Assembly: GCF_029892565.1 (NCBI RefSeq)
Contig: NZ_JARXVH010000005.1
Span: 713,084-777,083 of the forward strand
Direction: 5' to 3'
Source of the DNA: Streptomyces pseudovenezuelae
GTDB lineage: Bacteria; Actinomycetota; Actinomycetes; Streptomycetales; Streptomycetaceae
Length of the DNA stretch: 64,000 bases
In this document: positions 24,726-34,191 of the stretch, one piece after another
Layout: each line of letters starts with the position of its first letter
How positions within the stretch are numbered: position 1 is the stretch's first letter
Notes under the pieces: generated by a model
Seen by the model: the letters and a program-made list of their open reading frames with translations, nothing else
Database searches by the model: none
Told to the model about the DNA's origin: nothing
Translations under genes and position numbers: made by a program

Positions 24726-26989
24726 CGGCGCCGTCGCTGCTGCCTCAGCAGGATGCCCGCACGCGACGGGACCGGCTGGAGGTGCTCACCGCGCTGATCA
24801 ACGGGCCCGAGTTCGACCCGGTGCTGCGCGGCGGGGTGCTGAAGATCCCGCCGACGCACTCGGTCTATCCGTGGAGCTGCACGGTCGTCGACTGCGCGCG
24901 GCCCCGCTGGCGGCGCTACGCGATGTGCTCGGTGCACGCCGAGCAGTGGCAGGAGGCGGAGGGGCGCGGCATAAGCCGGGCTCAGTTCTTGCGGACCGCG
25001 CAGCCGCTGCCGGCCACGGAGATGCCGGAGGCGATGATGTGCCGGATCTGCCCCGAGCGTCCGGCGTTCAGCCTGCAGCTGGTGCTGTGCTTTCGGCACC
25101 GCAACCGGTGGCTGAGCCACCTGAAGCGGCACCCCGGCGGGGGCGAGGCGGAGTTCGAGCGGTGGCTGGTCGACCAGCCGGCACTCCCGGGCTACGGCGA
25201 GTGCCGCGCGGACGTGTGCGACGAACTGGCCGCCTCGCCGCTAGGGTTGTGCGGCGCGCACGAGCGCGGCTACATCCGGGCCGGGCGGCCGGGCGGGGCG
25301 AAGCCGCCGAAGAACTTCTTCGCCACCTACGAGCGCCGTGATCGCCCTGTCCCGGTGACCTGCGAGGACGAAGTCGCCTTCCGCGACTGGTGCCGCGCAC
25401 AGCTGCCGGTGCACCGCACCGGAACGGTCAACCTGCGCGGGCTGCGGCCCCTGTTGCGGGCGGAGTTTCAGTGGGGCATGTATGTCCATGGCCTGCAGCC
25501 CGTTACCGTGTGGCACCTGACGTGGGTGCAGTCACTCGCGGACGAGTGCCAGCGCCGCGCCGTGGACTCCCTGGCCGGCCTGGAGGCGTCCGTCTTCCGC
25601 CGCGACTATCACCGGCGCATGGTCCAGGAGATGCAACAGGCCCTGCGGAAGATCTACTTCACCCCCTCCGACACCCGGGACACCGGCTACATCGAGACCG
25701 AGCACTTCGGGGTGCGCTTCCCCCACCGCTCCAGCTACGTCGACCTGACCTGCATCACCCAGCGGTGGCTGCGCGACCTATTGTGGGAGCACATCGCCGA
25801 CGTGCTGCGCTCGCCCACCTGCCCGCGCAGCGCCCAGCCGGTGGACTTCGTGCGCCGCGCCGGCGCCGAACTGTCCGCGTTCTTGGAGGCGGAGGCGCCG
25901 GGCGGCGGCCACGACCCCACCGTGCTGCGCGGCGAGCACGCACACCGCTTCGCCGCGGACCTGCGCAACCGCGAACGTCTCGGCCTGGCGTTCCGCGGCC
26001 AGGCACGCCTGGACGGCAGAAGGGCGAAGGTCACCGAGAACTCGCGCCGGATGGTGTTCAACTACGGCCGGTCCCTGCTGCGCGGCTCGCTGGACAGCGG
26101 CAGCGCCGACCAGATCGGCCTGGACCGCGACTTCATCGCCGCCATGCCGGTCGGCGGCCCGGGCACGCCACGCAGCCGCAACCCCTTCCCCGACGAAGTC
26201 GCCCGGGCGCTTGCGGACGAGGCCAACCTGCAGCAGCTCGCCGACGGCCACGACCCGCACGACCGGGGCCTGAGGGACATGTGGGAAACCATTATTGTCA
26301 CCGGCCGGCGCGCCAGCGAGGTCATCCAGCTCCGTCTGGACTGCATCGGCCGCTACGGCGGGCTGCCCTTGCTCTGGCACGACCAGACCAAGGTCGGCAA
26401 CCTGAACGCGGCCGTCCGCATCCCCGACCATCTCCTGGACCGGCTCGAAGAACGCCGCCAAAAGACTCTGACCCACTACGCCGACCGGCACGCCGGCCGG
26501 CCGCCCACTACTGCCGAGCGAGCTCACCTGGCCCTGTTCCCCACCGACATCCTCAACCCCGACGGCCGCCGCGCTCTGTCCTACACCTGGTTCCACACCG
26601 GCTTCCGCAGCTGGCTCGCCGAGCTTGACCTCGGTGGTCACTACGTCGCCCACCAGGCCCGGCACACGCTGGCCACCCGGCTGCTGCGGCACGGCGCGAG
26701 TCTGACGCACATCCGCCGTTACCTCGGTCATGTCTCAGAGCGCATGGCCGAGCACTACGTCCACCTGACCCAGTCGGACCTGGAGAACGTCCTTCAGCAC
26801 GTTTGGGTCGCCGGACCCGGCACCGCCCACCCCGGCGACTTCCTCACCAGCGAGGCCACCCGGACCTCGACGAGTTTCTCCTCTCGCACAGCGACGTGCA
26901 GAAGGAGACCCAGCTCCACTACATCGCGTACAGGCGGATCAAGAATGTCGCCACGGTGCGCGTTCAGCCTCGCAACCGAGTGCTCGTAG
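24722..26989 (+). CDS. Tyrosine recombinase 2, C-terminus lost and fused to host-gene remnant
   Basis: 755 residues. The N-terminal half carries several Cys/His clusters (CTVVDCARPRW, CRICPERP, CFRHRNRW). The catalytic domain has TGRRASEVI, HQARHTLATRLL and LGHVSERMAEHYVH, so Arg, HxxR, GH and Tyr are all present. Proteins of this type usually continue with a long Cys-containing C-terminal region. Here, after LENVLQHVWV and a short tail to about 26862, the frame reads out of register through the DUF5655 remnant to a chance stop. The element's right end and the middle of the target gene were therefore probably lost in one deletion. Activity is doubtful. Confidence 0.8.
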   Translation: MTAPSLLPQQDARTRRDRLEVLTALINGPEFDPVLRGGVLKIPPTHSVYPWSCTVVDCARPRWRRYAMCSVHAEQWQEAEGRGISRAQFLRTAQPLPATEMPEAMMCRICPERPAFSLQLVLCFRHRNRWLSHLKRHPGGGEAEFERWLVDQPALPGYGECRADVCDELAASPLGLCGAHERGYIRAGRPGGAKPPKNFFATYERRDRPVPVTCEDEVAFRDWCRAQLPVHRTGTVNLRGLRPLLRAEFQWGMYVHGLQPVTVWHLTWVQSLADECQRRAVDSLAGLEASVFRRDYHRRMVQEMQQALRKIYFTPSDTRDTGYIETEHFGVRFPHRSSYVDLTCITQRWLRDLLWEHIADVLRSPTCPRSAQPVDFVRRAGAELSAFLEAEAPGGGHDPTVLRGEHAHRFAADLRNRERLGLAFRGQARLDGRRAKVTENSRRMVFNYGRSLLRGSLDSGSADQIGLDRDFIAAMPVGGPGTPRSRNPFPDEVARALADEANLQQLADGHDPHDRGLRDMWETIIVTGRRASEVIQLRLDCIGRYGGLPLLWHDQTKVGNLNAAVRIPDHLLDRLEERRQKTLTHYADRHAGRPPTTAERAHLALFPTDILNPDGRRALSYTWFHTGFRSWLAELDLGGHYVAHQARHTLATRLLRHGASLTHIRRYLGHVSERMAEHYVHLTQSDLENVLQHVWVAGPGTAHPGDFLTSEATRTSTSFSSRTATCRRRPSSTTSRTGGSRMSPRCAFSLATECS

Positions 26990-27159
26990 TCAATCTGAAG
27001 CTGGACCCCGACACGGTGGAGATGCAGGACGGCTTCTCGCGAGATATCCGCGGGTTGGGGTGCCTAGGCATCCGGGATGGCGTCGAGATACGGATCGGAT
27101 CGCGTGAGGATCTCGATCGGGCGGGTGATCTAATCCGGCAGAGCATCGAAACCTCCTGA
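26863..27159 (+). pseudogene. C-terminal part of the DUF5655-domain gene
   Basis: The frame from 26863 encodes LDEFLLSHSD, HYIAYRRIKN, LVVNLKLDPD, GFSRDIRGLG and IRIGSREDLDRAGDLIRQSIE, the usual DUF5655 domain to its natural end, followed by a strong terminator. It has no start of its own; upstream in frame is recombinase sequence. Together with 23199-23426 it represents one gene from which roughly the central half is missing. Confidence 0.8.
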
Positions 27160-27173
27160 TTCGCCCCATGGTC

Positions 27174-27217
27174 AAGGGCGGTTGCGTCACACCAACCTGG
27201 TGACGCAACCGCCCTTT
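27174..27217. terminator. Strong inverted-repeat terminator
   Basis: AAGGGCGGTTGCGTCAC and GTGACGCAACCGCCCTT are perfect 17-base complements around a short loop, followed by TT on the plus strand with AA mirrored on the other side, so it can act in both directions. It closes the DUF5655-type gene (stop at 27159) and also faces the convergent methyltransferase remnant. Confidence 0.85.
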
Positions 27218-27253
27218 CCTGCGTTCTGGCCCCAGTGACGGGACTTCTCGCTC

Positions 27254-27829
27254 TCACTCCTCAGGTCCGGCAAGCTCGAAGTCGTGCTGTGTCAGAGCAT
27301 TTTGGAGACGCTCCTCTGCGATGTCGGCGTAGTGCTTGGAGAGTTCGACACCTATGAATTGGCGGCCTTCTCGCAGGGCTGCGACGCCGGTCGTCCCGGA
27401 CCCGGTGAAGGGGTCAAGGACCGTTCCGCCCGGCGGACAGATCTTCACCAGCTCCTGCATCACCTCCACCGGCTTCTGCGTGATGTGCACGCGACCCTTC
27501 CGCGGCTGACTCGCCGTGTAGAGACCGGGCAGGTAGACGGGGTTCCGATTGGCGTCTACGGGCCCCTTGGTTCCCCAGACGATGTACTCGCACGACTGCT
27601 TGAGTCGGCCCTTCTGCGGCCGGGAAACCGGCTTGTGCCACGAGGCGATCCCCCGCCATGTCCACCCGGCGGCCTGGAGCGCATCCGTCGTCGTCGGCAG
27701 CTGCCGCCAGTCGGTGAAGACGAGCGCGCTGCCGGACTCGACGGTTGCGCGGTAGGACTCGGTGAGCAGGAGGGTGAGCCAGAAGCGGCGTACGATCGAG
27801 ATGGCCGGGCCTTGCTTAACTGCTCTCGC
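27254..27829 (-). pseudogene. 5'-truncated site-specific DNA methyltransferase
   Basis: The minus-strand frame is open from the end of valS to 27254 but has no usable start until a GTG at 27490. It encodes FWLTLLLTESYRATVESGSA, then TDWRQLPTTTDALQAAGWTW, then HITQKPVEVMQELVKICPPG and the SAM-binding DPFTGSGTTG, ending LAGPEE. This is the C-terminal two-thirds of a small phage- or plasmid-type N6/N4 methyltransferase. The N-terminal part with the DPPY catalytic motif is missing, cut at the valS 3' end. It is presumably inactive. Confidence 0.8.
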
Positions 27830-27831
27830 TG

Positions 27832-30471
27832 CTACGCCGGCGGCAGGTTGTTGATCTGGTCCTGCAGCCGGACGATGTCCCCTTCGGCCTTCGCGAGACG
27901 GGTACGGATCTTCTCCACCACGTTGTCGGGCGCCTTCGCCAGGAACGCCTCGTTACCGAGCTTGGCCTCCGCCTGGGCCTTCTCCTTCTCGGCCGCGGCA
28001 AGGTCCTTGGCCAGCCTCTTGCCCTCGGCCGCGACGTCGATCGTGCCGGACAGGTCGAGCGCGACCGTGGCACCGGCGACCGGGAGGGTCGCCGTGGCGC
28101 TGAAGCCGTCACCCTCCGGCTGCAGTCGCAGCAGCTGACGGATGGCCGCCTCGTGGGCAGCGAGCTGCGTACCCGGCAGATCCAGGCGTGCCCGGACCTT
28201 CTGGCCGGGCTGCAGCCCCTGGTCCGAGCGGAAGCGCCGAACCTCGGTGATCACCTGCTGGAGGCTCTCGATCTCCGCCTCGGCTGCGGCATCGCGGAAC
28301 CCGCTGTCCGCCGGCCAGTCGGCGATCACGACGGACTCTCGGCCGGTGAGCGTGGTCCACAGCGTCTCCGTCACGAACGGGACGATCGGGTGCAGCAGGC
28401 GCAGCGTCACGTCCAGGACCTCGCCCAGGACGCGGGCCGAGACCTTGGCCGCGTCGCCGCCGGCCATGAACGTCGTCTTGGACAGCTCGACGTACCAGTC
28501 GAAGACCTCGTCCCACGCGAAGTGGTACAGGGCATCGGCGAGCTTCGCGAACTGGTAGTCGTCGTAGTACGCGTCCGCCTCGGCCACGACGGTGTTCAGC
28601 CGGGACAGGATCCAGCGGTCCGTGGCCGACAGCTGCTCGGCCGGGGGCAGCTCGCCCTCGATCGTGGCGCCGTTCATCATCGCGAACCGCGTCGCGTTCC
28701 AGATCTTGTTGGCGAAGTTCCGGGACGCCTGGACCCAGTCCTCGCCGATCGGCACGTCGGTGCCGGGGTTGGCGCCCCTCGCGAGGGTGAACCGCAGGGC
28801 GTCGGAGCCGTACTTGTCCATCCAGTCGAGCGGATTGACCGTGTTGCCGAACGACTTCGACATCTTCTTGCCGTGTTCGTCACGGACCATGCCGTGGAAC
28901 GCGATGGTGTGGAAGGGGATCTCGCCGTCCATCGCGTACAGGCCGAACATCATCATCCGGGCGACCCAGAAGAACATCAGGTCGTAGCCGGTGACCATGG
29001 CCGAGTTCGGATAGAACTTGGCCAGGTCCGCGGTCTTCTCGGGCCAGCCCAGCGTGGAGAAGGGCCACAGGCCGGACGAGAACCAGGTGTCGAGGACGTC
29101 GGTGTCCTGCTCCCAGCCCTCGCCGCTCGGCGGCTGCTCGTCGGGGCCGACGCACACGGTCTCGCCGTTCGGGCCGTGCCAGACGGGGATCCGGTGGCCC
29201 CACCACAACTGCCGTGAGATGCACCAGTCGTTGAGGTTGTCGACCCAGTCGAAGTACCGCTGCGACAGGTCGGCGGGGTGGATGTTCACCCGGCCGTCGC
29301 GGACCGCGTCACCGGCGGCCTTGGCGAGCGTCTCGACCTTCACCCACCACTGCAGGGACAGTCGCGGCTCAAGGGTCGTCTTGCAGCGCGAGCAGTGGCC
29401 CACCGAGTGGACGTACGGCCGCTTCTCGGCGGCGATCCGGCCGTCGGCGCGCAGTGCGGCGACGATCGCGGACCGCGCCTCGAAGCGGTCGAGCCCCTCG
29501 AAGGGGCCGTGGACGGTGATGACGCCGCGCTCGTCCATGACGGTCAGCGACTCCAGGCCGTGCCGCTGGCCGATGGCGAAGTCGTTGGGGTCATGGGCGG
29601 GAGTGACCTTGACGGCACCGGTGCCGAACTCCGGGTCGACGTGGGTGTCGGCGACGACGGGAATCGTGCGGCCGGTCAGCGGCAGCGCGATGCGCCGGCC
29701 GACGAGGTGCTTGTAGCGCTCGTCGTCGGGGTGAACGGCGACGGCGGTGTCACCGAGCATGGTCTCCGCACGCGTGGTGGCGACGACGACCGTGTCGTCC
29801 CCCTCGCCGTACTTGATGGAGACGAGCTCGCCGTCGTCGTCCTGGTAGTCGACCTCGATGTCCGAGATCGCCGTCAGGCAGCGCGGGCACCAGTTGATGA
29901 TGCGCTCGGCGCGGTAGATCAGGCCGTCGTCGAACATCTTCTTGAAGACGGTCTGGACGGCACGGGACAGGCCCTCGTCCATGGTGAAGCGGTCACGGCT
30001 CCATGCGACGCCGTTGCCCAGGCGCCGCATCTGCCCGGCGATCTGACCGCCGGACTCGGCCTTCCACTGCCAGACCCGCTCGACGAACGCCTCACGTCCC
30101 AGGTCGTGGCGGGACTTGCCTTCCTTGGCGAGCTCCCGCTCGACGACGTTCTGGGTCGCGATGCCGGCGTGGTCCATGCCGGGCTGCCACAGCGTCTCGT
30201 AGCCCTGCATGCGCTTGCGGCGGGTGAGGGCGTCGATCAGCGTGTGCTCGAAGGCGTGGCCCAGGTGGAGGGAGCCGGTGACGTTCGGCGGCGGGATGAC
30301 GATGGTGTACGCGGGCTTGTCGCTCTTCGCGTCAGCCTCGAAGTAACCGCGCTCTACCCAGCGCTCGTACAGCGTCCCCTCTACCTCGGCCGGCGTGTAC
30401 TGGGTCGGCAGTTCGGGGGCGCCGTTCGGCCCGCTGTCGGGGCGCTGAGTGTTGTCGGTCACGACGGCCAT
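27832..30471 (-). CDS. valS: Valyl-tRNA synthetase
   Basis: 879 residues, normal for actinobacterial ValRS. It charges tRNA-Val in the cytoplasm. Motifs: HIGH-type PNVTGSLHLGHAF near the N-terminus, Zn-type CPRC and CSRC pairs, the editing domain with TTRAETMLGDTAV, KMSKS as GKKMSKSFGN, the WFSSGLWPF region, and a C-terminal coiled coil rich in Lys/Glu/Ala that ends at LPPA. The ATG at 30471 is preferred; a GTG at 30459 and an upstream frame to 30495 are alternatives. Its 3' end abuts a truncated methyltransferase. The sequence does not show whether this is the only valS of the genome or an extra copy. Confidence 0.95.
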   Translation of the reverse strand: MAVVTDNTQRPDSGPNGAPELPTQYTPAEVEGTLYERWVERGYFEADAKSDKPAYTIVIPPPNVTGSLHLGHAFEHTLIDALTRRKRMQGYETLWQPGMDHAGIATQNVVERELAKEGKSRHDLGREAFVERVWQWKAESGGQIAGQMRRLGNGVAWSRDRFTMDEGLSRAVQTVFKKMFDDGLIYRAERIINWCPRCLTAISDIEVDYQDDDGELVSIKYGEGDDTVVVATTRAETMLGDTAVAVHPDDERYKHLVGRRIALPLTGRTIPVVADTHVDPEFGTGAVKVTPAHDPNDFAIGQRHGLESLTVMDERGVITVHGPFEGLDRFEARSAIVAALRADGRIAAEKRPYVHSVGHCSRCKTTLEPRLSLQWWVKVETLAKAAGDAVRDGRVNIHPADLSQRYFDWVDNLNDWCISRQLWWGHRIPVWHGPNGETVCVGPDEQPPSGEGWEQDTDVLDTWFSSGLWPFSTLGWPEKTADLAKFYPNSAMVTGYDLMFFWVARMMMFGLYAMDGEIPFHTIAFHGMVRDEHGKKMSKSFGNTVNPLDWMDKYGSDALRFTLARGANPGTDVPIGEDWVQASRNFANKIWNATRFAMMNGATIEGELPPAEQLSATDRWILSRLNTVVAEADAYYDDYQFAKLADALYHFAWDEVFDWYVELSKTTFMAGGDAAKVSARVLGEVLDVTLRLLHPIVPFVTETLWTTLTGRESVVIADWPADSGFRDAAAEAEIESLQQVITEVRRFRSDQGLQPGQKVRARLDLPGTQLAAHEAAIRQLLRLQPEGDGFSATATLPVAGATVALDLSGTIDVAAEGKRLAKDLAAAEKEKAQAEAKLGNEAFLAKAPDNVVEKIRTRLAKAEGDIVRLQDQINNLPPA

Positions 30472-30542
30472 TCTATGGGCCCGGCATCCCCGCACTTGCG
30501 TGGGCTTTTCACCTCAAAACCGACACAGGTCAGGGCATGAAA

Positions 30543-30591
30543 GGCCGCACGGATGCGATTCAAGTGTGACCAAGAACACTCCCGTACGGCC
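30543..30591 (-). promoter_or_regulatory. Long leader hairpin upstream of valS
   Basis: GGCCGCACGG (30543-30552) pairs with CCGTACGGCC (30582-30591) with one G-U pair on the minus-strand RNA, and AGTGT/ACACT pair inside it. On the minus strand TTTC follows. It ends about 70 bases before the valS start, so it could be an attenuator or a terminator of an upstream transcript. No T-box consensus is visible. The rest of 30472-30908 contains nothing I can identify. Confidence 0.35.
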
Positions 30592-30908
30592 TCTCTCAGC
30601 CTACCCCCCTTCAGGGTCGTCCCTCTGCGGGGTGGTGGCGAATCACCAAGGCGAAGGATCTCGCCGATGCCTCGGCTGGGGATGCGCACTCTGATCCACA
30701 CAGTCCATGTGAGCTGGGTACGGACCGGACGGTGTGCTGGGCCGGCGAGTATCGGCATAGCGACGCCCGGTTGATCGAGGACTCCGCGCGGACTTCGAGC
30801 AGTTGCACGGCACGGCGAGGACCTCTCGCCGTTCGGAGGTTCAGTCGGGCCTGGCGGGAGGCGTTGTCTCTGCTCGCCTCTGGGGCCTTCTCTCGGGTGC
30901 CGAATCGT

Positions 30909-32882
30909 TCAGAACAAGGCTGGCTGGTTCAGCGGCCCGTTCTCTTCGGAGTCGGCCGGGGCTGGTACACGCCCGGAGCGCTCGTTCTGCAGGTCCCACA
31001 GTTCACGGAACAGGCCATCGCGCTGGGCCAGCAGCTCGTCGGGGGTGCCCTGTTGGATCACACGCCCCTTGTCCAAGACAACGACGCGGTCAGCGACGGT
31101 CACGTTGGTGAGCCTGTGGGTGACCAGGACGACCGCGCGGTCGGCGGCGAGGCGGCGCAGTCCGGTGAAGATGCGGTGCTCGGCCCTCGGGTCGAGCGCG
31201 GCGGTTGGTTCGTCCATGACGAGCAGTCCGGCCGGCCGATGGAACGCCCGGGCGAGTGCGATCCTCTGTCACTGCCCGCCGGACAGTTCCTGACCACCCC
31301 ACCACTCCTTGGCCAGCAGGGTGTTCAACCCGCTGCGCAACCCGTCGACGACCTCGTCGGCACCTGCGGCACGCGCTGCGGCGAGCACCGCGTCGTCTCC
31401 TTCCTCGGTGGCCTGGCCGAGGGTGATGTTCTCCCGCGCTGACAGGGGCCAGTTCGCGTAGGACTGCGGTACGACGGCGACACGTGCCCAGGTGGCATGC
31501 GCGTCCAGGTCTCTGGTGTCGGCGCCGTCCCAGGTGACGGCTCCTCCCTGATCCGGAAGGTAGAGAGCCGAAAGAATCTTGCTCAAGGTGGTCTTGCCGG
31601 ACCCGTTCTCGCCCACCAGCGCGACGACTTCACCGCGCCGGACCTCCAGGGACACGCCGTCGAGGGCAGGGCGGTCGGCGCTCGGGTACTGGAAGGTGAT
31701 GTTCTCGGCGCGTACGACCGTGGGCCCGGCCGGCACCTGAGGGCCACGGTCGATTCGGTGTCCGCCGGCTTCGTCGATGAAGTCCGCCCAGTCGTCCAAG
31801 AACATTCCCGTGCGGAAGAGTTGGGCTCCGTAGCCGACGATCCCGTCCAGTCCTGCGCTGACGCGGCCCAGCGCGAGGAACGCGGTGCCGAGCGCGGCGA
31901 CCGAGATCTGCCCGGCGGACACCAACAGCGCCAACGCCGCCCACACGACCGCGTGGGCGAGACCTCCCGCAGCCCCACCCACCAGGGAGATCCTGGCAGA
32001 GCGCCAGGTGGCCTGGTCGGTCGTCGCGTCGATCCGTGCCCCAGCCGTGCGGTACTTGTCGAGCAGGAACGGCGCCATGGTGCCCGAGCGGATCTGGTCG
32101 GCGGTCTGCTTGTCGACCATGTACCAACGCAGCATGCCCAGTAGCCGCCGGTCCTTCGACGTGGCGAGCGAGGCGATGTAGCTGATGCGCGCTCCCCGCA
32201 CGCTGGCCAGGCCCTTGGGCAGGGCCGCCAGCACGAGCAGTGGCAGAAGGATCGGGTGCACAGCGGTCAGAACGCACGCTGAGGCGATCAGCGATGCCGA
32301 CGCGGCGAGGATGTACTGGGCTTGGGTGAGAAGGTCCCTGGAGACCTCCACTCCCCGGTCGGCCGCGTCCCAGCGGTCGTTGTATCCGGGGTTGTCGTAC
32401 GCGGCCAGTTCCGCCTTGGTCGCGGCGTCGAGGAGTTCGAGTTCGGCCTCCCGCGCGATACGCGGGGAGAGTCGGGCCGACAGTGCGGTGGTGGCGATGC
32501 CAAGAAGGGCACGCAGACCGATGGCCCCCGACAGGACCACAAGGGACGGTACGGCGGAGCGGAGCTGGTCGGCGCTGATGTGCTGGGAAGCGATCAGCGG
32601 CTTAATCACACCCGTGGTGGCCATCAGCCCGAACGCCTCCAACACTCCCGAGAGCAGTTGGACACCGAGCAGGGCGATGACCGCGGTCCGGTCGACCTGC
32701 CAGCCCAGGGCCAGGGAGCGGCGGATCAGTTGGGGCAGGCGTTGGGCCATCGCACGGGTTGTGATCGCGTTGGCGGCTTCGATGCGGCGGTCGCCGGGGA
32801 TGACGAACTTCAGCTCTTCATCCGACGCCTCCCCCTCGTCCGTCGGCGCGGTGGTCCCGGTGGGCTTCGAGACGGTTGTCAT
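30909..32882 (-). pseudogene. ABC exporter (TMD-NBD) interrupted by one in-frame TGA
   Basis: The full frame is 657 codons and encodes a type I ABC exporter half-transporter: a six-helix membrane domain (about 55-360), then an NBD with Walker A GENGSGKT, signature LSGGQ, and Walker B LLVMDEP with the switch His in VTHR. Codon 538 (31269-31271), directly after LSGGQ, is TGA where family members often have Trp, and the frame continues unchanged as QRIALARAFHRP. A single nonsense change or a sequencing error explains this; leaky readthrough of TGA-C is less likely. The ATG at 32882 overlaps the stop of a short upstream frame. It ends the permease, GS-like, APH, APH run and may once have exported its product. 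Confidence 0.85.
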
Positions 32883-33022
32883 CGGCTGCAGCCCTCCGTA
32901 GACACGCGATGCCCGACCAGGGGTGTACGGGATTCCAGCTGCGCACGCCGTTCGCGGATGAGTACCGGGTGCGGACCGATCACGGTTCGATGCGCCAAGA
33001 CGTCCCCCTGTATGCCGTACAT
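32879..33022 (-). CDS. Possible small ORF coupled to the ABC exporter, 47 aa
   Basis: An ATG at 33022 opens a 47-residue frame that starts MYGIQGDVLAHRTV and ends STEGCSR. Its TGA overlaps the ATG of the exporter (ATGA). No clear SD precedes it and no family is recognised. The coupling and the position between a kinase-like gene and an exporter make it worth listing as a leader peptide or precursor candidate, but chance is a real alternative. Confidence 0.3.
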   Translation of the reverse strand: MYGIQGDVLAHRTVIGPHPVLIRERRAQLESRTPLVGHRVSTEGCSR

Positions 33023-33080
33023 GGTTGAGGCTGTCGCTCGTCGGTCGTTTCGTTGGGCACGGTCGGAAGCTGATGGATGG

Positions 33081-34127
33081 TCACACGGCGCCTCCGCTCG
33101 CTCCGAGGACGGTGAGCTCGTCTTCCAGGCCCTCAATGTCACCGAGCAGGCGGCGGATGGCGATCTGACGCTCGCGCCAGTAGCGCTTCAGGTCCGTCTC
33201 CGCCTCCTCCGGCAGGTCGTACTCGGCGGTGGTGGCGCCGTAAAGGCTGGACAGCATGTACAGCAGCGCGATCCGTGCGCAGGCCCGCACTTCCCGAATC
33301 GGGAGACGGGGGTGCTCCGAGCGGTAGGCCCTCGCCATGGCCAGGGCACAATCGGCCCACTCTGTGCTGGTGGCGACGGTGCGCGGGTCGAAGGCCGCCC
33401 GCCCCAGTTCCCAGGCCGGCAGCGCGCCGGCGCAGCGGAAGTCGATGACTCCGGTGACGGCATCGGCGAGGACGATCAGGTTGGTACGGGTCAGGTCCGC
33501 GTGCAGTGCCTGTTCCACCAGCGTCTCGGGGAGCCGAGCCCTCAGCCGGGGGACGTGGGTGCGCAGGTCCTCGCGTCGCTGGTCGAGGTCAACACGCAGT
33601 TTGTCCAGACGATCGTGGCCTTGGCGCCGGGCCCTGACCATCACGATGTCGCATCTCGCCACGGCGTCCTCGACGGGCTCGGTCCACCAGCGGGTGTGTT
33701 GCACGCGCCTGGGCAGCGGATACGCGGCGAGCGCACGGTGCATGCGCCCCATGACGACGCCGATGTGCTCGGCGAGCGGGATCGTCATCGCCGACGCGGT
33801 CACCCGACCGGGGGCCTCGTCGACCACGGCCCACGCACTGCCTCCCGCGACGGTGACCAGGTTGTCGTTGGCATCGGGCCACACGCGTGGAACGGGGAGC
33901 TTCGCGGCCCGGCAGTACTCCGACATGTCCCACGCATTGCGTGCCGCGTCCAGGTCGGCCATCGAGCGGTACTGCTTGACGAACAGTCGCACCCCGTCGT
34001 CCGTCAGGACTCGTCGGTTGATGGTGTCCGTGCCCATGTGCACCGGTTCGACGACAGCAGCGATCAGCCCATATCTCTCTTCCAGCACTTCAGCGGTCAG
34101 CGTCTCGCCCCAGCCTTCTGCGTCCAT
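33081..34127 (-). CDS. APH-fold phosphotransferase (aminoglycoside phosphotransferase family) 1
   Basis: 348 residues of the PF01636-type kinase fold. The catalytic loop reads LHADLTRTN (equivalent of HGDxxxxN) followed by GVIDF for the metal-binding Asp, and an N-terminal RLFVKQY supplies the ATP-binding Lys. Such enzymes phosphorylate small hydroxylated substrates (aminoglycosides, choline, sugars, homoserine); the substrate here cannot be read from sequence. It lies 64 bases downstream of a second, divergent APH-fold gene in the same direction, and upstream of the broken ABC exporter. Two kinases in tandem beside a permease and a GS-like ligase suggest a shared pathway for amine modification or detoxification, which is inference. 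Confidence 0.85.
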   Translation of the reverse strand: MDAEGWGETLTAEVLEERYGLIAAVVEPVHMGTDTINRRVLTDDGVRLFVKQYRSMADLDAARNAWDMSEYCRAAKLPVPRVWPDANDNLVTVAGGSAWAVVDEAPGRVTASAMTIPLAEHIGVVMGRMHRALAAYPLPRRVQHTRWWTEPVEDAVARCDIVMVRARRQGHDRLDKLRVDLDQRREDLRTHVPRLRARLPETLVEQALHADLTRTNLIVLADAVTGVIDFRCAGALPAWELGRAAFDPRTVATSTEWADCALAMARAYRSEHPRLPIREVRACARIALLYMLSSLYGATTAEYDLPEEAETDLKRYWRERQIAIRRLLGDIEGLEDELTVLGASGGAV

Positions 34128-34191
34128 TCAGATCACCGACCGCCGTGCATAGAGAGGCAGCGGTGCGTCCGAACCGTTCCGGAGGAGGCGT

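Noticed and set aside
30472..30908. T-box riboswitch before valS
   Set aside because: No T-box consensus or specifier loop could be found; only a simple nested hairpin is visible.
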